Part shown: positions 33,684 to 46,090 of the stretch, one piece after another | Numbering within the stretch: position 1 is the stretch's first letter | How the letters are laid out: every line of letters begins with the position of its first letter | Assembly (NCBI GenBank): GCA_036346375.1 | Contig: CM070506.1 | Coordinates: 3,286,001 to 3,350,000 of the forward strand | Reading direction: 5' to 3' | Length of the DNA: 64,000 bases | Source of the DNA: Guadua angustifolia | Taxonomy: Eukaryota; Streptophyta; Magnoliopsida; Poales; Poaceae | Notes under the pieces: model-generated | Database searches by the model: none | Told to the model about the DNA's origin: nothing | What the model saw: the letters and a program-made list of their open reading frames with translations, nothing else | Position numbers and translations under genes: made by a program

Positions 33684-36600
33684 ATGGAAGATCGGCGGTG
33701 GATGTACGATGGTTGGATGAAGTCTGGGAGACACACGGACGAGTGGATCGAGAAGGCTAGAGCATTCGTGGATGATGCTTTCCGAAGATTCCCCGACCCT
33801 AATGCAGCGGTCGTGTGGTGTCCTTGCGCTGCGTGCTCGAACACCGAGAAGAGGACCAAGAAGGATATTAGCCATCACCTATGTAGGCATGGCTTCAAAC
33901 CAAATTACTTTGTATGGGTAGCTCATGGCGAGAGGAAGTCCGCGGTGTGTGGCCTGTGGATTTTGAGGAGGGCTACGACGAAGTCGAAGTTGATAGATTA
34001 GACGAACTCACGGATGATGTGGCTCAGACCACGATCTCTCCCGAGGAAGAGTCCGAGCCACTTGCCGAACAATTCGAGAAGCTCCTTGATTACGCCAAGT
34101 TGCCGTTGCATGAGCATACCGATGTGGACTGCACTCGGCGTTGTCGCGTCTAATGGCGGTGAAGACCAAGTACAACCTGTCAGCCAATTGCTTCAACGAC
34201 CTTTGCAAACTGCTGGATAGCCTCCTTCCGAGTGGACATAAGATGACTCCGAATCTTTACGAGTCGAAGAAGCTTCTTCGCGTGTTAGGCATGCCGTGCG
34301 AGAGGATAGACTATTGCCCAAAGTTCTGCATGCTTTATTGGAAGACCGATTCTGGGCTGACTCACTGTAAGCATTGTAATGAGAGTCGGTATGAGGAAGT
34401 TAAATGTACAGAACGTGGAATGAGACAGACGACGGTGGCCCGGAAAACATTCCGTTTCTTTCCGATCACTCAACGTCTACAGCGTCTGTATATGTCCAAG
34501 GCCACGGCGAGACACATGAGGTGGCACAAAGAGGGCAAGTGTAGAAAGGAGGGCGTGATGATTCATCCGTCTGATGCAGAAGCTTGGAGGCACTTTGACC
34601 AACAACACCCTGAATTTGCGGCAGAGACTAGGAATGTGCGTATAGGCCTCTCGACCGACGGGTTCACGCCATTCAATATGATGGCGCACCAGACTCGTCT
34701 GGCCGGTGTTCGCAATCCCGCATAACCGCCGCCTCAACTCGCTTGAAAGAAGAGTACATGTTTCTTTCTGTTATAGTACCGGGCCTAAGTCTCTGGAAAA
34801 ACTTAGATCTATTCATGCAACATCGGTAGAAGAGCCGATCGACTGTGGACTAAAGGAGTATTGACACATGATAGCTACAAGGGGAAGAACTTTAGGATGC
34901 GTGCCGCATATTTGTGGTCAATACACGATTTTCCCGCGTATGGCATGTTCTCGGGGTGGAGCACGCATGGAAAGTTGTCATGCCCTATATGCCTGCGTAA
35001 CACTGATGCTTTCACACTAAAAAATGGGGGTAAGTCCTGTTGGTTCGACTGTCACCGTTGTTTCCTGGAGCCGAAGCACCCATTTAGGAATCAAAAAAAG
35101 GCATTTCGCAAAGGCAAGACTGTGAAGAAGGGGCCACCCGAACGTTTAGTCGCAGGATATCATCGACCGCATGACGATCTAGCGGATATCGGTATGTGAA
35201 AGACTATGGTGAGGAGCACCATTGGACTCATAAGTGCAGCACTACAACCTTCCTTATGCAAAAGACACGAAGCTACCTCATAACATCGACGTGATGCACC
35301 AAGAGAAAAATATGTGCGAGTCGATCGTGAACACAAACCGACATCCACGAAGACTAAAGATAACAAGAAAGCACGCCCGATCAAGCGCTCGATATGTGAT
35401 CGCCGGACATGAACCTCGATGAGAATGGGAGGAAACCTAGGGCAAAATTCTGCCTTACACGTGGGCAAATAAAGCAGATTCTTGATTGGATTAAGGAAAA
35501 GGTTAAATTCCCAGATGGTTATGCGGCGAACCTTCGACATGCCGTTAGTATAGAGCAATGCAAGTTAAATGGGATGAATGCCCACGACTACAAAGTCTTC
35601 ATAGAGCATCTGTTTCCAGCTGTGTGGCGTGGATATGTTGACGATGATATATGGATCACTTTGGCAGAGCTTAGCTTCTTCTATCGAGAGCTCTGCGCAA
35701 AAGAGATATCCGCATCGAGGATGGAGAAATTGGAGAAGGACATTGTCGTGCTTGTGACAAAGCTCGAGAAGATTTATGTCCCTGGGTTTTTCAATTGCAT
35801 GCAACATCTACTGGTTCATCTGCCATATGAAGCAAAAGTTGGGGGGCCGGCGCAGTTTAGGTGGATGTATGCTGTGGAGCGCATGATGAAAAGTCTTAGA
35901 GCGAAGGTGAAGAACAAAGCACGAGTCGAAGGCAGTATTGCCGAAGCTTGGCTGATTCAGGAGATCGCCTACTTCACGGACAAATACTTTGCGACAAAAA
36001 ACAAGGTCCATGTGCCACAACCAAGGTATAAGAAGGCACGTCACAGAAGTACTTCCAACTTGGAGGTGTTCCATGACCAAGCCGGATGCAATGTCGGCAA
36101 AAGCACCACACGTGACTTGGACGCAGCGGAAAAGGATTTGATTCAGGTTATGCGGTGCGACAACATGGATGAAATGAAGGTGTACATCGAGTAAGTCAAT
36201 AAATGTCTGAAATAAGTCATAAATACGTACTTATGAAATAAATGTCTGAAATAAATATTAAATCTTGTAGTCAATTTATTCAAGAAGAGTGGGAAGGATC
36301 AGGTGAACCTTCGGGCGAACAAATTGACAATCTGAAACGGCGAGGTCGTGGACAAGGCCGTCCAAACTTTCTAACCTGGTTTCATTACCACGTAACCTTC
36401 TTCCTCTTATACAAGTTCACTTAATTTACAAATGTGTGGCATTTATTCCTTAATGAATTTTGCCTCGAATGCTTGTGTAGTGTCAAAGACACCTTGGCGC
36501 ACAACGATCTCCGACAAATGTCACGTGGATGCAGCCAGTAGAATTAAGGTCCATGGATGCTATGATTGCCATGGATATCGATTTCGATCCGAAGCGGTGA

Positions 36601-37188
36601 GTCGGCTTCGCCCTATTGCAACTACGGTGAGCAATGGCGTCGTGAGTTATGTCACCGATGACTCGTGGTCGGACATAGAGTACTATGGGATCATCGAGGA
36701 TATTGTAGAAATTTTGTATGAAGGCAACAAAGATCTCTCGCTCGTGCTCTTTCGTTGCGAGATGGTTCCATCTAACTAGTGGGTGCGGCGACTCCAAAAC
36801 TAGGACTAGTGGAGATCAATCATAAGAAGTCGTATCAAAAGCCCGGCGTGTTCATTACGCCTGAACAGTCGAGCTGGTGTTCTATCTGCCGTACGCCCAC
36901 CCGAATTACAAAAGTTGGTGGATTGTACATAAATGTCTTCCACCTGGTAGATTGCCCGATCTCACGGAAGACGACTACGATTCTCACCCAGACGTGGAGG
37001 TATTCCAAGAACAAGAGTTACCAGGAGAGCTGCACGTCGATATTGGTGATGGGCTAGATAATATTTTGGGATCGGTATACCCATCTCATGTAGAAGGAGA
37101 AGAAGAAGAGGAAAGGGTAGAGGAAGAGGAAGAGGAAGAGGTAGAGGAAGAGGAAGAGGCAGAGGAAGAGGAAGCCGAAGATTTTTAA
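33684..37188 (+). pseudogene. tnp2-type CACTA transposase, frame-broken
   Basis: Domains in order: transposase-associated N-terminus starting MEDRRWMYDGWMKSG with CPCAAC and HLCRHGFKPNYFVWVAHGE (33684-33940); a frameshift to VRGVWPVDFEEGY; TNP2 domain from KYNLSANCFNDLCKLL (34150) through NVRIGLSTDGFTPFNMM (34640); a gap with stops (34725-34860); HDSYKGKNFRMRAAYLWSIHDF and CPICLRNTDAF (34865-35010); LPHNIDVMHQEKNMCES in another frame (35275); a DUF4218-type segment (35409-36194, HNIDV to YFTDKYF); a DUF4216-type segment (DIEYYGIIEDIVEILYEGN, 36680); then an acidic Glu-rich tail to the stop near 37188. At least three frame changes and several stops. Family role: DDE transposase that cuts the CACTA termini. 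Confidence 0.93.
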
Positions 37189-37316
37189 GCTATTTAATTT
37201 TATAGGTTTAATTTTATATACTTTATGTCATTTAATTTCATATACATTTATATTTTATTCGTTTCAATTAATATGAATGTACTTTATGTCATTTAATTTA
37301 ATTTGTGCAGGATGGC

Positions 37317-39445
37317 TCGATTCTGAAGAAGTTGGCTTCAAAATTGAAGAAGGTCTTCGGGAAAGTGGGCATGAGGAGTCTGAGGCAGGCGGCTCACCCC
37401 AGTACGATGCTTCCCAGGAGGAGGAGGAGGAGGAGGAGGAGGAGGAGGTGGCTACCACCGACTCCCAGGAGGAGGAGGAGGAGGAGGAGCAGGTGGTGGA
37501 GGAGGAGGAGGAGGAGCAGCTTTGTTGGGGTTCTTGGCGTCAGGCACTTGAGGAGGGGGGTGAGGACGAGGATGAGGATGGGGACGAGGACTGGAGTCCA
37601 TGGGAGTCTGTTGGTACCGAGTCAGGGGGTGCCTCCGCCTCGAGCTCTGCGGGATCCAAGAAGAGTCGGGGGCGGAATAAATTGCCAAAAGCCCCCACAG
37701 ATCCAGCCGACAGGATACTGATAGTTGTTTCTAGTGGGCGAAGGTATGTGCTACAAATTTTCGATGTCTTTTATTGCTAACCACAAACTTGCTAACTACT
37801 TGTTATGAATTCTTCATGCAGTGGCTTGGTTTGCCTCAACAAGGGTAAGCAGGAGCCGGGCCACTTGCTAGGGGTGATCTTGAAGCAACTCTACCCCGGG
37901 CGAGTGGGCGAGGGTGGTGCTCGACGCCCGGTGACTAGATGGAGCGACTACTCGCTCGTGGAGGACGACGAGGAGGCATCATTGCGGATCATTGCATAGC
38001 CGAAGTTCGGGTAAGTTGTCATTTCTATTAATGTTTTCGTGTTTATAGCTTCACGTGTTTGTTTCGTTTCAGCGAGGTGTCGGCTTGGCCTCGACGCATC
38101 CCGTGGCGACTATCATGCTTGTCGCCCTGTGCTCGACACAATGGCGGCAAAGACGGTCAGGGACGCCATCAGGTTATGCCGCCGGGACGCGGTGATGAAG
38201 CACTACAAGAGCACGGGGATGAAGATCTCGAGGGCACATGCCTTGCAGCAGTACCTCGAGGCGAAGGAGTACCTGCCTTGGCGTCCGGACTGGATGGACA
38301 AGTGTCCACACGCCTGGAAGGATCTCTGCAAGATGTGGGCATCGAAGGAGTGGATCGAGAGGTCCAAGAGGAACAGGGGGAATCGAGAAGCCAACCCGAG
38401 ATCTCGGTGACCTACCTAGGTGGACGAGGCATGGGTCACGTCGCGCGCGATATCGTAAGTATACTAAGTACAACTCTAGCATTCTTGTCAATTCAGTTTT
38501 TCATTTCACATTTGAAATTGAACTGCAGGAGTCGGAGACGGGACTTGACCCTGACGAGTTCACCGTGTGGACGCAGGCACACACGCCCCGTGTCCGACCT
38601 GACGGTACACAACCACCGATGCACCCGGTTTGCCAGGAGAAGATTGTAAGTGACTTTCTCTTTTCACTGCTCTACAGCTATTGCAACTGTGGCCGAGCTA
38701 ATCCACTTCATATCTTATTTGTTTCAGAGATACATACAAAGGCAGCCATGAAGGAGAAGCACGGTGCCGATGTGACCCCTTGACCATGCGGTCGACCCTC
38801 CGGTCATCTACGACCAGTTCGGTGGGAGGAGTCCAAGAAGCTCGGCTTCATGGACTCGGTGGTGGCGCCCGAATCGTCTGAGGCCAAGTCGGGACATGTC
38901 GACAAGAAGTCGCCTCTTCCGCCGAGGCACAGCTAAAGCCCAGCGAAGATGATCGCAGTTTGCAGCGAATCAGCGGCGGATGGATGAGCGGAGGGCGGAG
39001 CGAGAGGAGGATAGGAGGCGATGAGGCCCTCCAGTCGAACCTCTGGATGTACAACTATTTCGTGTAATTAAGATTGTATACGAGCTACATTGTACTTACA
39101 CGTTTCAGATGCTAACATATCATATCCACAATCGTTGCAGGGGGCGGGACCCTCCGGCCAGTCGTAGATGCCACCTCCACCGCCGTTCTTCACGCAGACA
39201 CCGACGCCGACGCCGGGGGTAATGCATTTTGTTCCAGTTTTCGCTAACTGTTCATACAAGTACATAAATGCACAAGAGTTTTGAAAATTGTGGTTTCCTC
39301 TATTCTTGCAGGTGTCCGCCTCAGCTGCGCCTGCTCCTGCGACGAATGCTCCACAGGGAGGTGATTCCAGTGGCACAAGATCGCCCGCAGATCAATTCGT
39401 CGACGACGTGTTTGTCGATCCTTTTGCCGGTTCGCAATCTTAGTT
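37317..39445 (+). pseudogene. TNPA-like (transposase_24-type) second CACTA gene
   Basis: Begins with an acidic region rich in Glu (37411-37600, a GAG trinucleotide expansion). A splice near 37745 leads to GLVCLNKGKQEPGHLLG (37820). Next comes a region that reads AIRLCRRDAVMKHYKSTG and LEAKEYLPWRPDWMDKCPHAWKDLCKMW ASKEWIERSKRNRGNR (38170-38390), the W/C-rich block characteristic of transposase_24 proteins, and then LDPDEFTVWTQAHTPRVRPDG (38545). Introns with GT-AG borders separate the blocks; stops remain in several, so translation of a full product is doubtful. Related proteins bind CACTA subterminal repeats. Confidence 0.8.
37411..37530. repeat. GAG/GGA trinucleotide microsatellite in coding sequence
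   Basis: Long runs of GAGGAG(GAGGAG) encode poly-Glu in the second CACTA gene. A similar GAAGAG run lies at 37095-37185, at the end of the tnp2 gene. Confidence 0.9.
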
Positions 39446-39744
39446 ATTTGTTTTGTTGGTAGAATAGTATGTCATGTTCTACATAGACATGTTGATTGTG
39501 AATGTGATGTACTCTTTTGGTTTGAGCTGAATTTGGGACTTATTGATGCATTTTGCTATCTGTGTCGATGGTGATCATTTGTGGCATTGTATTGGTGAAT
39601 GCGAATGTGGTAATGTGTGTGAAATTATATGTTGTGATTGTTCTGGGCAATTGGGGATATAAAACTGCTGGGAATGGGGTTTTTTTGCAGGTTAAAATTG
39701 GATTTTTTTAAAAATTCGCAGATTTTTTTTTTTATTTTTACAAC

Positions 39745-40321
39745 TTTGTGTCTCGGCTCTAACCATGCCGACGACACAAGATAGCCCTGTGTTCGGCCCC
39801 GAAAAGTGCTGTGTCGTCGGCTACTGACCCAAGGCCGAGGACACAGATGTCCACTGTGTCGCGGCTTAAACCATGCCGACGACACAAGATAGCCCCGATT
39901 TCGCGGCACGAGTGGGTGCGTGTCGTCGGCTATAGCCGGGCCGAGGACACGATGTCCACTCGTGGTCGGCAGCATTAATTAGACCGAGGACACAGATGTC
40001 CACTCAGGTCGGCGAAGAAGAATTAGGCCGACGACACGGATATCCACGCCTGTGTCGGCAGATTAATTAGGCCGAGGAAGTGTCTCTCTCAGTCGGCGGC
40101 TTTAAGTTGGCCGACGACAAATGTCTGGGTGTCGGGCCAGCCCCGGATGGCATCTGTGTCGTCGGGATTTATTGTGGCCGTGGACATAGGTTGGTTGTGT
40201 CGTCGACTCTATGTCGTGGGACTTGTGTCGTCGGGAGGCCGACGACAGAGCCCTGTGTCGACGGTTTTGGCATCTGTGTCGTCGGTAAAAGCCGAGGACA
40301 CTGAGCAAGATCCCTGTAGTG
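39745..40321. repeat. Right subterminal repeats of the CACTA element
   Basis: About fifteen TGTGTCGTCGGC / GCCGAGGACACA units in alternating orientation, ending in the terminal CCCTGTAGTG. Confidence 0.9.
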
Positions 40322-40491
40322 ACATAAAGAAATACCTGACGGTCGGGTTGGCTAATAAAGATTGCAAATTCATATTTGTGGTAAAAAAAATACTACAATG
40401 GATTGGAATTAATATCCTCTCTCTAATACACACAACGCCTGCCACATAATAAGTTAGTGTAGTCTTCACTTCGATTTCTTGGGGTGGAGCC

Positions 40492-40900
40492 AGGGTTTGC
40501 AAAGCCGACGAAAACCAATTGAATTTCGCGAAAACCGAGCTTGCCAAGCCGGTTCGGCATTAAAAACCAAACAAAAAAGCAATCCGATTCAAATTTGAAT
40601 TCAAAAAATTTGGAAAAATTTATGCATTGTAAACGGCCAGTCGAAAATCGGTGAAAACCGCTCGATTTTCGATGAAATCGAGTGAAAATCGCTCAAAGAC
40701 AGCTCTAAGGAACATTCAATTGGTCAATCGGTTTTCGACCGATTTTTCGAGAAAACTGACCGGATTTTGATTTTTTTTGAATTTTTTTCAAAATTTTTTG
40801 ATTTCTTAACTCTTCAGTTTCTGATGATTTTCGACTCTATTTTTCGATTTTTGAATTTCGTTTTTCAAACTGATTTTTCAAAAACGGTTTTGTGAACCTG
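40492..40900. mobile_element. Short TIR element with 9-bp target duplication (Mutator-type)
   Basis: The 409-bp element has ends AGGGTTTGCAAAGCCG and, on the other strand, CAGGTTCACAAAACCG. GGTGGAGCC stands on both sides (40483-40491 and 40901-40909). The interior alternates CGATTTTCGA and AAATCGAGTGAAAATCG motifs, with no coding sequence. A relative lies at 15394-15640. Confidence 0.75.
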
Positions 40901-41016
40901 GGTGGAGCCATCAATTTGATTCTTGGTGTGGAGTCAATTCCTTGCTTCTCATGATGGAAGCCAACGATGGAGCCTTTAGCCGGGGATGTTTAGTCAAAGA
41001 AGCCACCACCGCTACC

Positions 41017-41335
41017 TGTTGGAGGAGACGAGGAGCAACATGCCAAGTGCGTGGATATGGAGTGGACGTGGAGTAGTATTGGAACACTAGCTTCTTGTTG
41101 TTCACTGTATGAGATAAGACTTCCGTAACCACTTTGGTTAGAGTCTATCTCTTATACGTGGATGAATTCGAACCCATCTTTTTCGCTTTTCGCTATATAT
41201 TGGACATCCCACTTTACTTGAATCAAATGAATAAAGCAAGAGAGTTACACCCTATATTCTGTGTGCTCTTATTCTCGATTTGCTGTTCCTGTTTGCATGT
41301 TTTTGATTTGTGCGGGTGAACGACTACGTTTTACA
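41017..41335 (+). repeat. Copia-type long terminal repeat (probable 5' LTR)
   Basis: Starts TGTTGGAGGAGACGAG, contains a TATA-like CTATATATTGG (about 41192) and AATGAATAAAG polyadenylation-type signal, and ends TTTTACA. It is followed by ACACGTTATTAGCATGACGC, which resembles the primer-site region of grass Copia elements. The Copia gag remnant at 45868 lies downstream on the same strand. The exact 5' border is uncertain. Confidence 0.5.
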
Positions 41336-42189
41336 ACACGTTATTAGCATGACGCTCTACCGAGGCCATCGATTGTGATCGTCTGGCTGCGACAATATTC
41401 AAAGCATCAAATTTCATCCTGCTACACGCGATCATCTTACATCAAACCCAACGTAAGCGCTTCTATGCAAATTTTGATCCTACAGATCATCGTATCTCTT
41501 TACAGATTAATTACATAGGAATCGCTAGCAATATATGCGTACTGTTACTGTTCATAATCAATACACGGAAAATCATCGCCATCTTTGCTCGCCCCGAAGG
41601 CAGCACCTATGCGGCTGAGCCCGAGCCCACCTTGGCGGCGGAACCCTCGCCTACGTTCCAGTCAACAGCATCCGCCGTGCCCGAATCACGTCTCACGAAG
41701 AGGCGGCGACGTGGCTTCTTGCCTTTTGCCTGAGCTCGGACACATCAGTGGCGGCTCAGCCCCTCGGCTCCCCGCTCTTGCTCGACAGAGAAGACCACAC
41801 GGTGACAACAACTGTCCCAGCAAGCATCGGTGCTCGCGAGATGGCTATGGCGGCGGCCATGGTAGTTGTGCCTATACAGCATCCATAGCGGCGGCACCCG
41901 AACAGCCACGCCAACGTCCGCGCCTGCCGTTTCATGTTTCGCCCCGACAGGTGCTTTGAGTATTGCATCTTTAGCTCGTTCGCCGCATTGCCGCCCGCGC
42001 CCTGCACATCCACGAGCGGTGGCACCTTACTTTCCTCGCCCACAGCGACGGCTGATACTTCAGCTTCCACACTCGTGCCCAAAGAAACGCGCGGCAGCGC
42101 GGCGATGCTGTGTCTTTGCTTCCTTGCCCAGATGGCATGATGCCTTGCATGTGTGCCTGGCATCGACTGCTGAGTGCTGACACACCTGA

Positions 42190-44870
42190 GAGCATCTCCA
42201 AGAGTACCCTAAATCTATTCTTAAAATCTAATTTAGGGTTTGATTGAAAAAAAAATAACTCCAACAGTTCCCAATCTCTTCTCCCCAAATTTTCGCGCAC
42301 CCTAAACCTGACCCCATTGTCCTCAACTTTCCGCACCGCCACCGCGCTCCCAATCCTCCCTTCGCGCCCCTCCTGCGGCGAAGTCGCTTGCATTCGCGCC
42401 ATTGAAGGTCTTCCCCACCCCATCATTTGCAGAGGCTCGGTGGAGCGGTGGCTGCGGTGGCTGCTCGTGGCTGCGGCGGTGCCGTCTTGCTGATCTACTA
42501 CGTGCGGAGCCTCGACCTGCTGAACCTCGTCGGAATCCTCTCCCCGTGGTCGACCCGGAGCTCGAGGTGGTCGACGCCGTCCCCGCGCTCCCCCCGCGGC
42601 TCCAGGTGCTTGTTTCTCCGGCCGACGAGTCGATATGGCCTCGCTGCCGCCCGGGCTGCCGCCAACGGAGACTCCGATCAGTCCGCCGCTTCCTCCTCCT
42701 CCTCTTTCCCGATTCTCCCCAATCCATCGGTCGGTTGCGTTCGATTGGGTTGCTTGACCTCAGTTCGCGCTCCCTAACGCTCTAGCTCGGTCGATTGATT
42801 CGGTTGTGACCGATTGGTTTAGTTAGCTTAAGTTAAATTTGTTAGATTGGGCTAAGGATGCGTGATGCTTTCACTGTCTTGCGACTACTATGCTGACTCG
42901 TTTGTAGCTGCAGCAGTTTGATCAATTCCGATAGGTTTGGGTTCTCCTTTTTCCTTGTCTATTTCTTAGTGCGTTTCTAAGAAATTTGTCCAGAAGTTAA
43001 GTGTGTTTTCCTTGTCTAGTGGATTACAAATCGTGAAGGGACAATAATAATCACTTGGCCATATTCTCCTGCGGCACTAATTTTGACTGTTCCTGGTCCA
43101 TATTTAGGTCGACAATTCAAATATGTTAGAGATTATTTGTCTCGACTGGTCCTCTGTATAAAAGTATGCAAGGAATGTTTGGTCACGATGAAGAGTTCAA
43201 GCCCCTCACTATTTTTTCATCCCTTTTTTCATCGACTGACCATTCGTGGCATTGTTGAGTGGGTTTGGTTCTGTTTTAGTACCTATTTTGATCGGTATTA
43301 ACTGATAATGCTCAATTGGTTTGTAAGATTTGTGTATACAACTATGCCGTGTTGTTTCTTATAATAATTTATCGTACCGTCAACTATATACTGCTTTTAT
43401 GATCTGTATCTTTTCCGCATGCTATCTTGCATTGGATTCAATCGTCATAACTCATGTCTGTTAACTTTGGTGCAGTCCGAGTCTACTTAATATTTCATTG
43501 ATCTTTTATTTCATATATATTTTGCTCATTTGCACTTTCTAATTGAAAATAATTTTTATCAGGTTATCTGGCCCTAGTTCCCTTTCCTATGGGAGGCGCC
43601 ATGGTTATTAGCATTTAGATTTTTGAATAGAACAGGTATGGTTCTTCCACCTTGTCTTGACATGTACAGATTGATTACGTGATCAAATACTCACTTCTTA
43701 CCGCATCTCTGCCTTTAAACACATTTAACCCAGCTCAGCTATCTTCTGATGAACCTGTTCTTTTCACCTTTGCCCCCCTGCCCTCCCTTACTTAAAACAG
43801 CCAAGACAAATGAAGTTGGAGCCTGCTTATTGGAGCCAAGACACGGTATGCTGAATTTTGCCTGATAAATTTTGGTCGTCATCTTTTTAGTAATAACAAT
43901 TGTAGATGTTTAGAATTTGTGTCTTCAATACGAAATTGCTTTCAGATTCTTCTACATTTCTGAAAAGAAGTTTATGTTTGCTTGTTCAGAGTTCCTGGTG
44001 GAGATAGTCTACTGGAAAAGCTAGAAGGCCCACATGGAAGATGAAATAGTCAAAAGTGAAATACAAAATGATCTAGAAGTGTTTGAGGCTCACTGCGTGC
44101 GATTAATCATATATGACTCTGAATTCAGATCAAGTATGCTTGGAATGTGTCCCATGAACATACAAAGTCGATACATTTTGGGTCAAGAGTAAAACGCTCA
44201 ATTTGGAGTTGCATTTCACTCAAGCAAATTTCTGGAGTGGCATTTCATTTGGTGCAAAGCTAAGAATCCCAGTTTTTTGCTTGTAGTTGTAGAACCATGT
44301 ACGTCCTTTTTTGGAATTCCTTCTACTTAAAAAAGTCACACAATGCTAGAGTTAAATCATGTGCCTTGTTCCTTTTTTTACGCTGCTGGTTCAGCCTCTG
44401 CATGTGTATAAGGTTCAGCCAACTTGTTCCTTTTTTTACGATGCTGGTTCAGCCTCTGCATGTGTTATGCAAGTTCAGATGATTCAACATTTTTATACTA
44501 GTGCCTTAAAAAGTGAATCATGTGCCTTAAAAAAAGAACCTTAAAAAAAGAAAAAGGGAAGCATGGACAAGGCAGCAAGTATATTTTTTGTGCTGAAGAA
44601 CATGTCAAGCATCTTACTAGTGCTGTAGTGCAGATGTATTTTACAAGTTCAGAACATTACTGTGGATGTCTTGCATGCATGTTCGACTGGCGGGCCGAAC
44701 GATCAATAAAAAGCCAAGCCGCGAGGGAAAAGGCCCACGGTAACAGTATGTTTTGGGAAAAATTAGAGAGTTGTTGGAGGAAGCTGGTTTTTTTTAGGAA
44801 AAATTTTTTTGGGAAGGCCCCAATTAAATGTATTGGGAGTTAAAATTTTAGGGAACTGTTGGAGATGCTC
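42190..44870. mobile_element. PIF/Harbinger-like element, 2,681 bp, possibly carrying gene fragments
   Basis: Ends GAGCATCTCCAAGAGTACCC and, inverted, GAGCATCTCCAACAGTTCCC. The 3-bp repeat TGA stands on both sides (42187-42189 and 44871-44873). The left third (42290-42780) is GC-rich with open frames in several frames; the rest looks like intron or UTR sequence. No transposase motif is seen, so it is non-autonomous and may have captured host sequence. A 58-bp tandem duplication (CTTGTTCCTTTTTTTACG at 44365 and 44423) lies near the right end. Confidence 0.7.
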
Positions 44871-45867
44871 TGAGTCCACCACCGTAAACTATGTATATCG
44901 TGATGACCGGTATGACCTATCGTTGTGCGCGACGCCACCACGGCCGCTTGAGCTGGTAGCTCGCCTGCCGATCGATCGCCGTTGCACCTCTGGCTGCCGT
45001 TACACTCTTGGATGCTCGAACGAATGTTCGCCAGCTGCATATGGACAATGGATAGCTAGGGTTCTGGAAACCCTAGCTGCAGCTCATCCAATCCGCAATT
45101 TGGGCCAATTAAGAAGCCAAATGGGCCGAATCGGCCCACTCAGCCCGTAATTCTAGAAAAAAAAGGGTGGCAAATGGCTGGTGAAATTAGATTTGAATAT
45201 AAAAAAATCTAAAATTTGATATGTAACCCTTAGAAATTAGATTTGTAGGTATATGGGCTTCCGAAATTTTTGAAAACTTGAGTTTTAGCATATTTTTGTA
45301 GTCCCATACTCTGAGTTTATTTTCTAACTTTATGTCATGCTTTATATGTGCTGTAATCTATTTTCTGTAATTTCAGAAATTCTGAAAATTGCTTAGTAAT
45401 TAATAGAAAATGCTAGAAAATTATAGAAAAACATGTATGACTGATTGTTCTATGCTATGTTGCTAGATTAATTTTCTAAGCATGTTTTCCATGATGATAT
45501 GTACTGGAAATATTATTTCCTGTTATTTAGTAATTCTGGAAATTGCTTGCTAATTAACAAAAAAACTTGAAAAAAAATGCTAGAAACATCCTGACAAATT
45601 TTATATTGCTTAGTATGATTTTAATGCCTCTGGATTAAATTTCTTAGCATTATGCCACGTTATTTCATGTTGAACTTTATTTTTCTATTAATTGGTAATT
45701 CTAAAAATTGCTTAAGAATTAGTAGACAATTTTGAACAATGCTAGGAAAATCTTGGAGAATTTGTAATAATTATCTACTGGTAAACATAGACCAAACTTT
45801 ACTGATTCAATAATAAGCATGCAAAATAATATTTTACCTGAAATAAAATCCCTGTTTTGTTTGTATA

Positions 45868-46090
45868 TAGAATAGGTCTGACATCGCAAAGAAAGAATTT
45901 GCTGAGCTTGCCCTGAATGGCAGCAATTGCCTTACTTGGGCAATGGATGCTAAGATCAACTTGACAGCCCAATCTCTTGGAGCTGCAATTTCCCGACGAT
46001 CGCACCCACTCTCCTCGAAGGCGCTAAATGTGCAGCTTTATACTTCCTGAGGCACCATCTCCATGCGGACCTGAAGGCTGAATATTTGAT
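45868..46090 (+). pseudogene. Copia gag N-terminal fragment
   Basis: Reads IAKKEFAELALNGSNCLTWA, then MDAKINLTAQSLGAAI, and in a shifted frame FLRHHLHADLKAEYLM, which are the successive conserved blocks at the start of grass Copia gag proteins (FxELALDGxNYLTWAMDxK and RHHxHxDLKxEYL). A frameshift lies between the blocks and the frame is cut off at 46090. Confidence 0.85.

Larger units (their letters stand above)
30193..40321 (+). mobile_element. CACTA (En/Spm-like) transposon, 10,129 bp
   Basis: The left end reads CACTATAGGAAACAAGAACA, then GTGTCCTCGGCC; the right end on the other strand reads CACTACAGGGATCTTGCTCA, then GTGTCCTCGGCT. The flanks carry the 3-bp target duplication ACA (30190-30192 and 40322-40324). 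Subterminal zones at both ends are filled with TGTGTCGTCGGC / GCCGAGGACACA motifs. Inside, on the plus strand, lie a tnp2-type transposase gene and a TNPA/transposase_24-type gene, the standard two-gene layout. Both genes carry frameshifts and stops, so the copy is structurally complete but defective. Confidence 0.96.
41336..46090 (+). mobile_element. Copia retrotransposon internal remnant, truncated
   Basis: The leader between the LTR and gag holds GC-rich sequence (41570-42186), is interrupted by a PIF-like element (42190-44870), and resumes with AT-rich sequence containing repeats of AATTCTGGAAATTGCTT (45360-45720). It ends at gag, which is cut off near 46090 by the next element's repeats. 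Protease, integrase, reverse transcriptase and the 3' LTR are all missing. Confidence 0.6.

Noticed and set aside
37305..37721. Alternative frame of Arg-rich protein in the second CACTA gene
   Set aside because: It is the shadow of the GAG microsatellite; the Glu-rich frame joins the recognisable downstream exons.
41585..42180. GC-rich frames on both strands as a possible host gene
   Set aside because: No domain is recognised and the segment lies between a Copia LTR and gag, so it is more likely retrotransposon leader.
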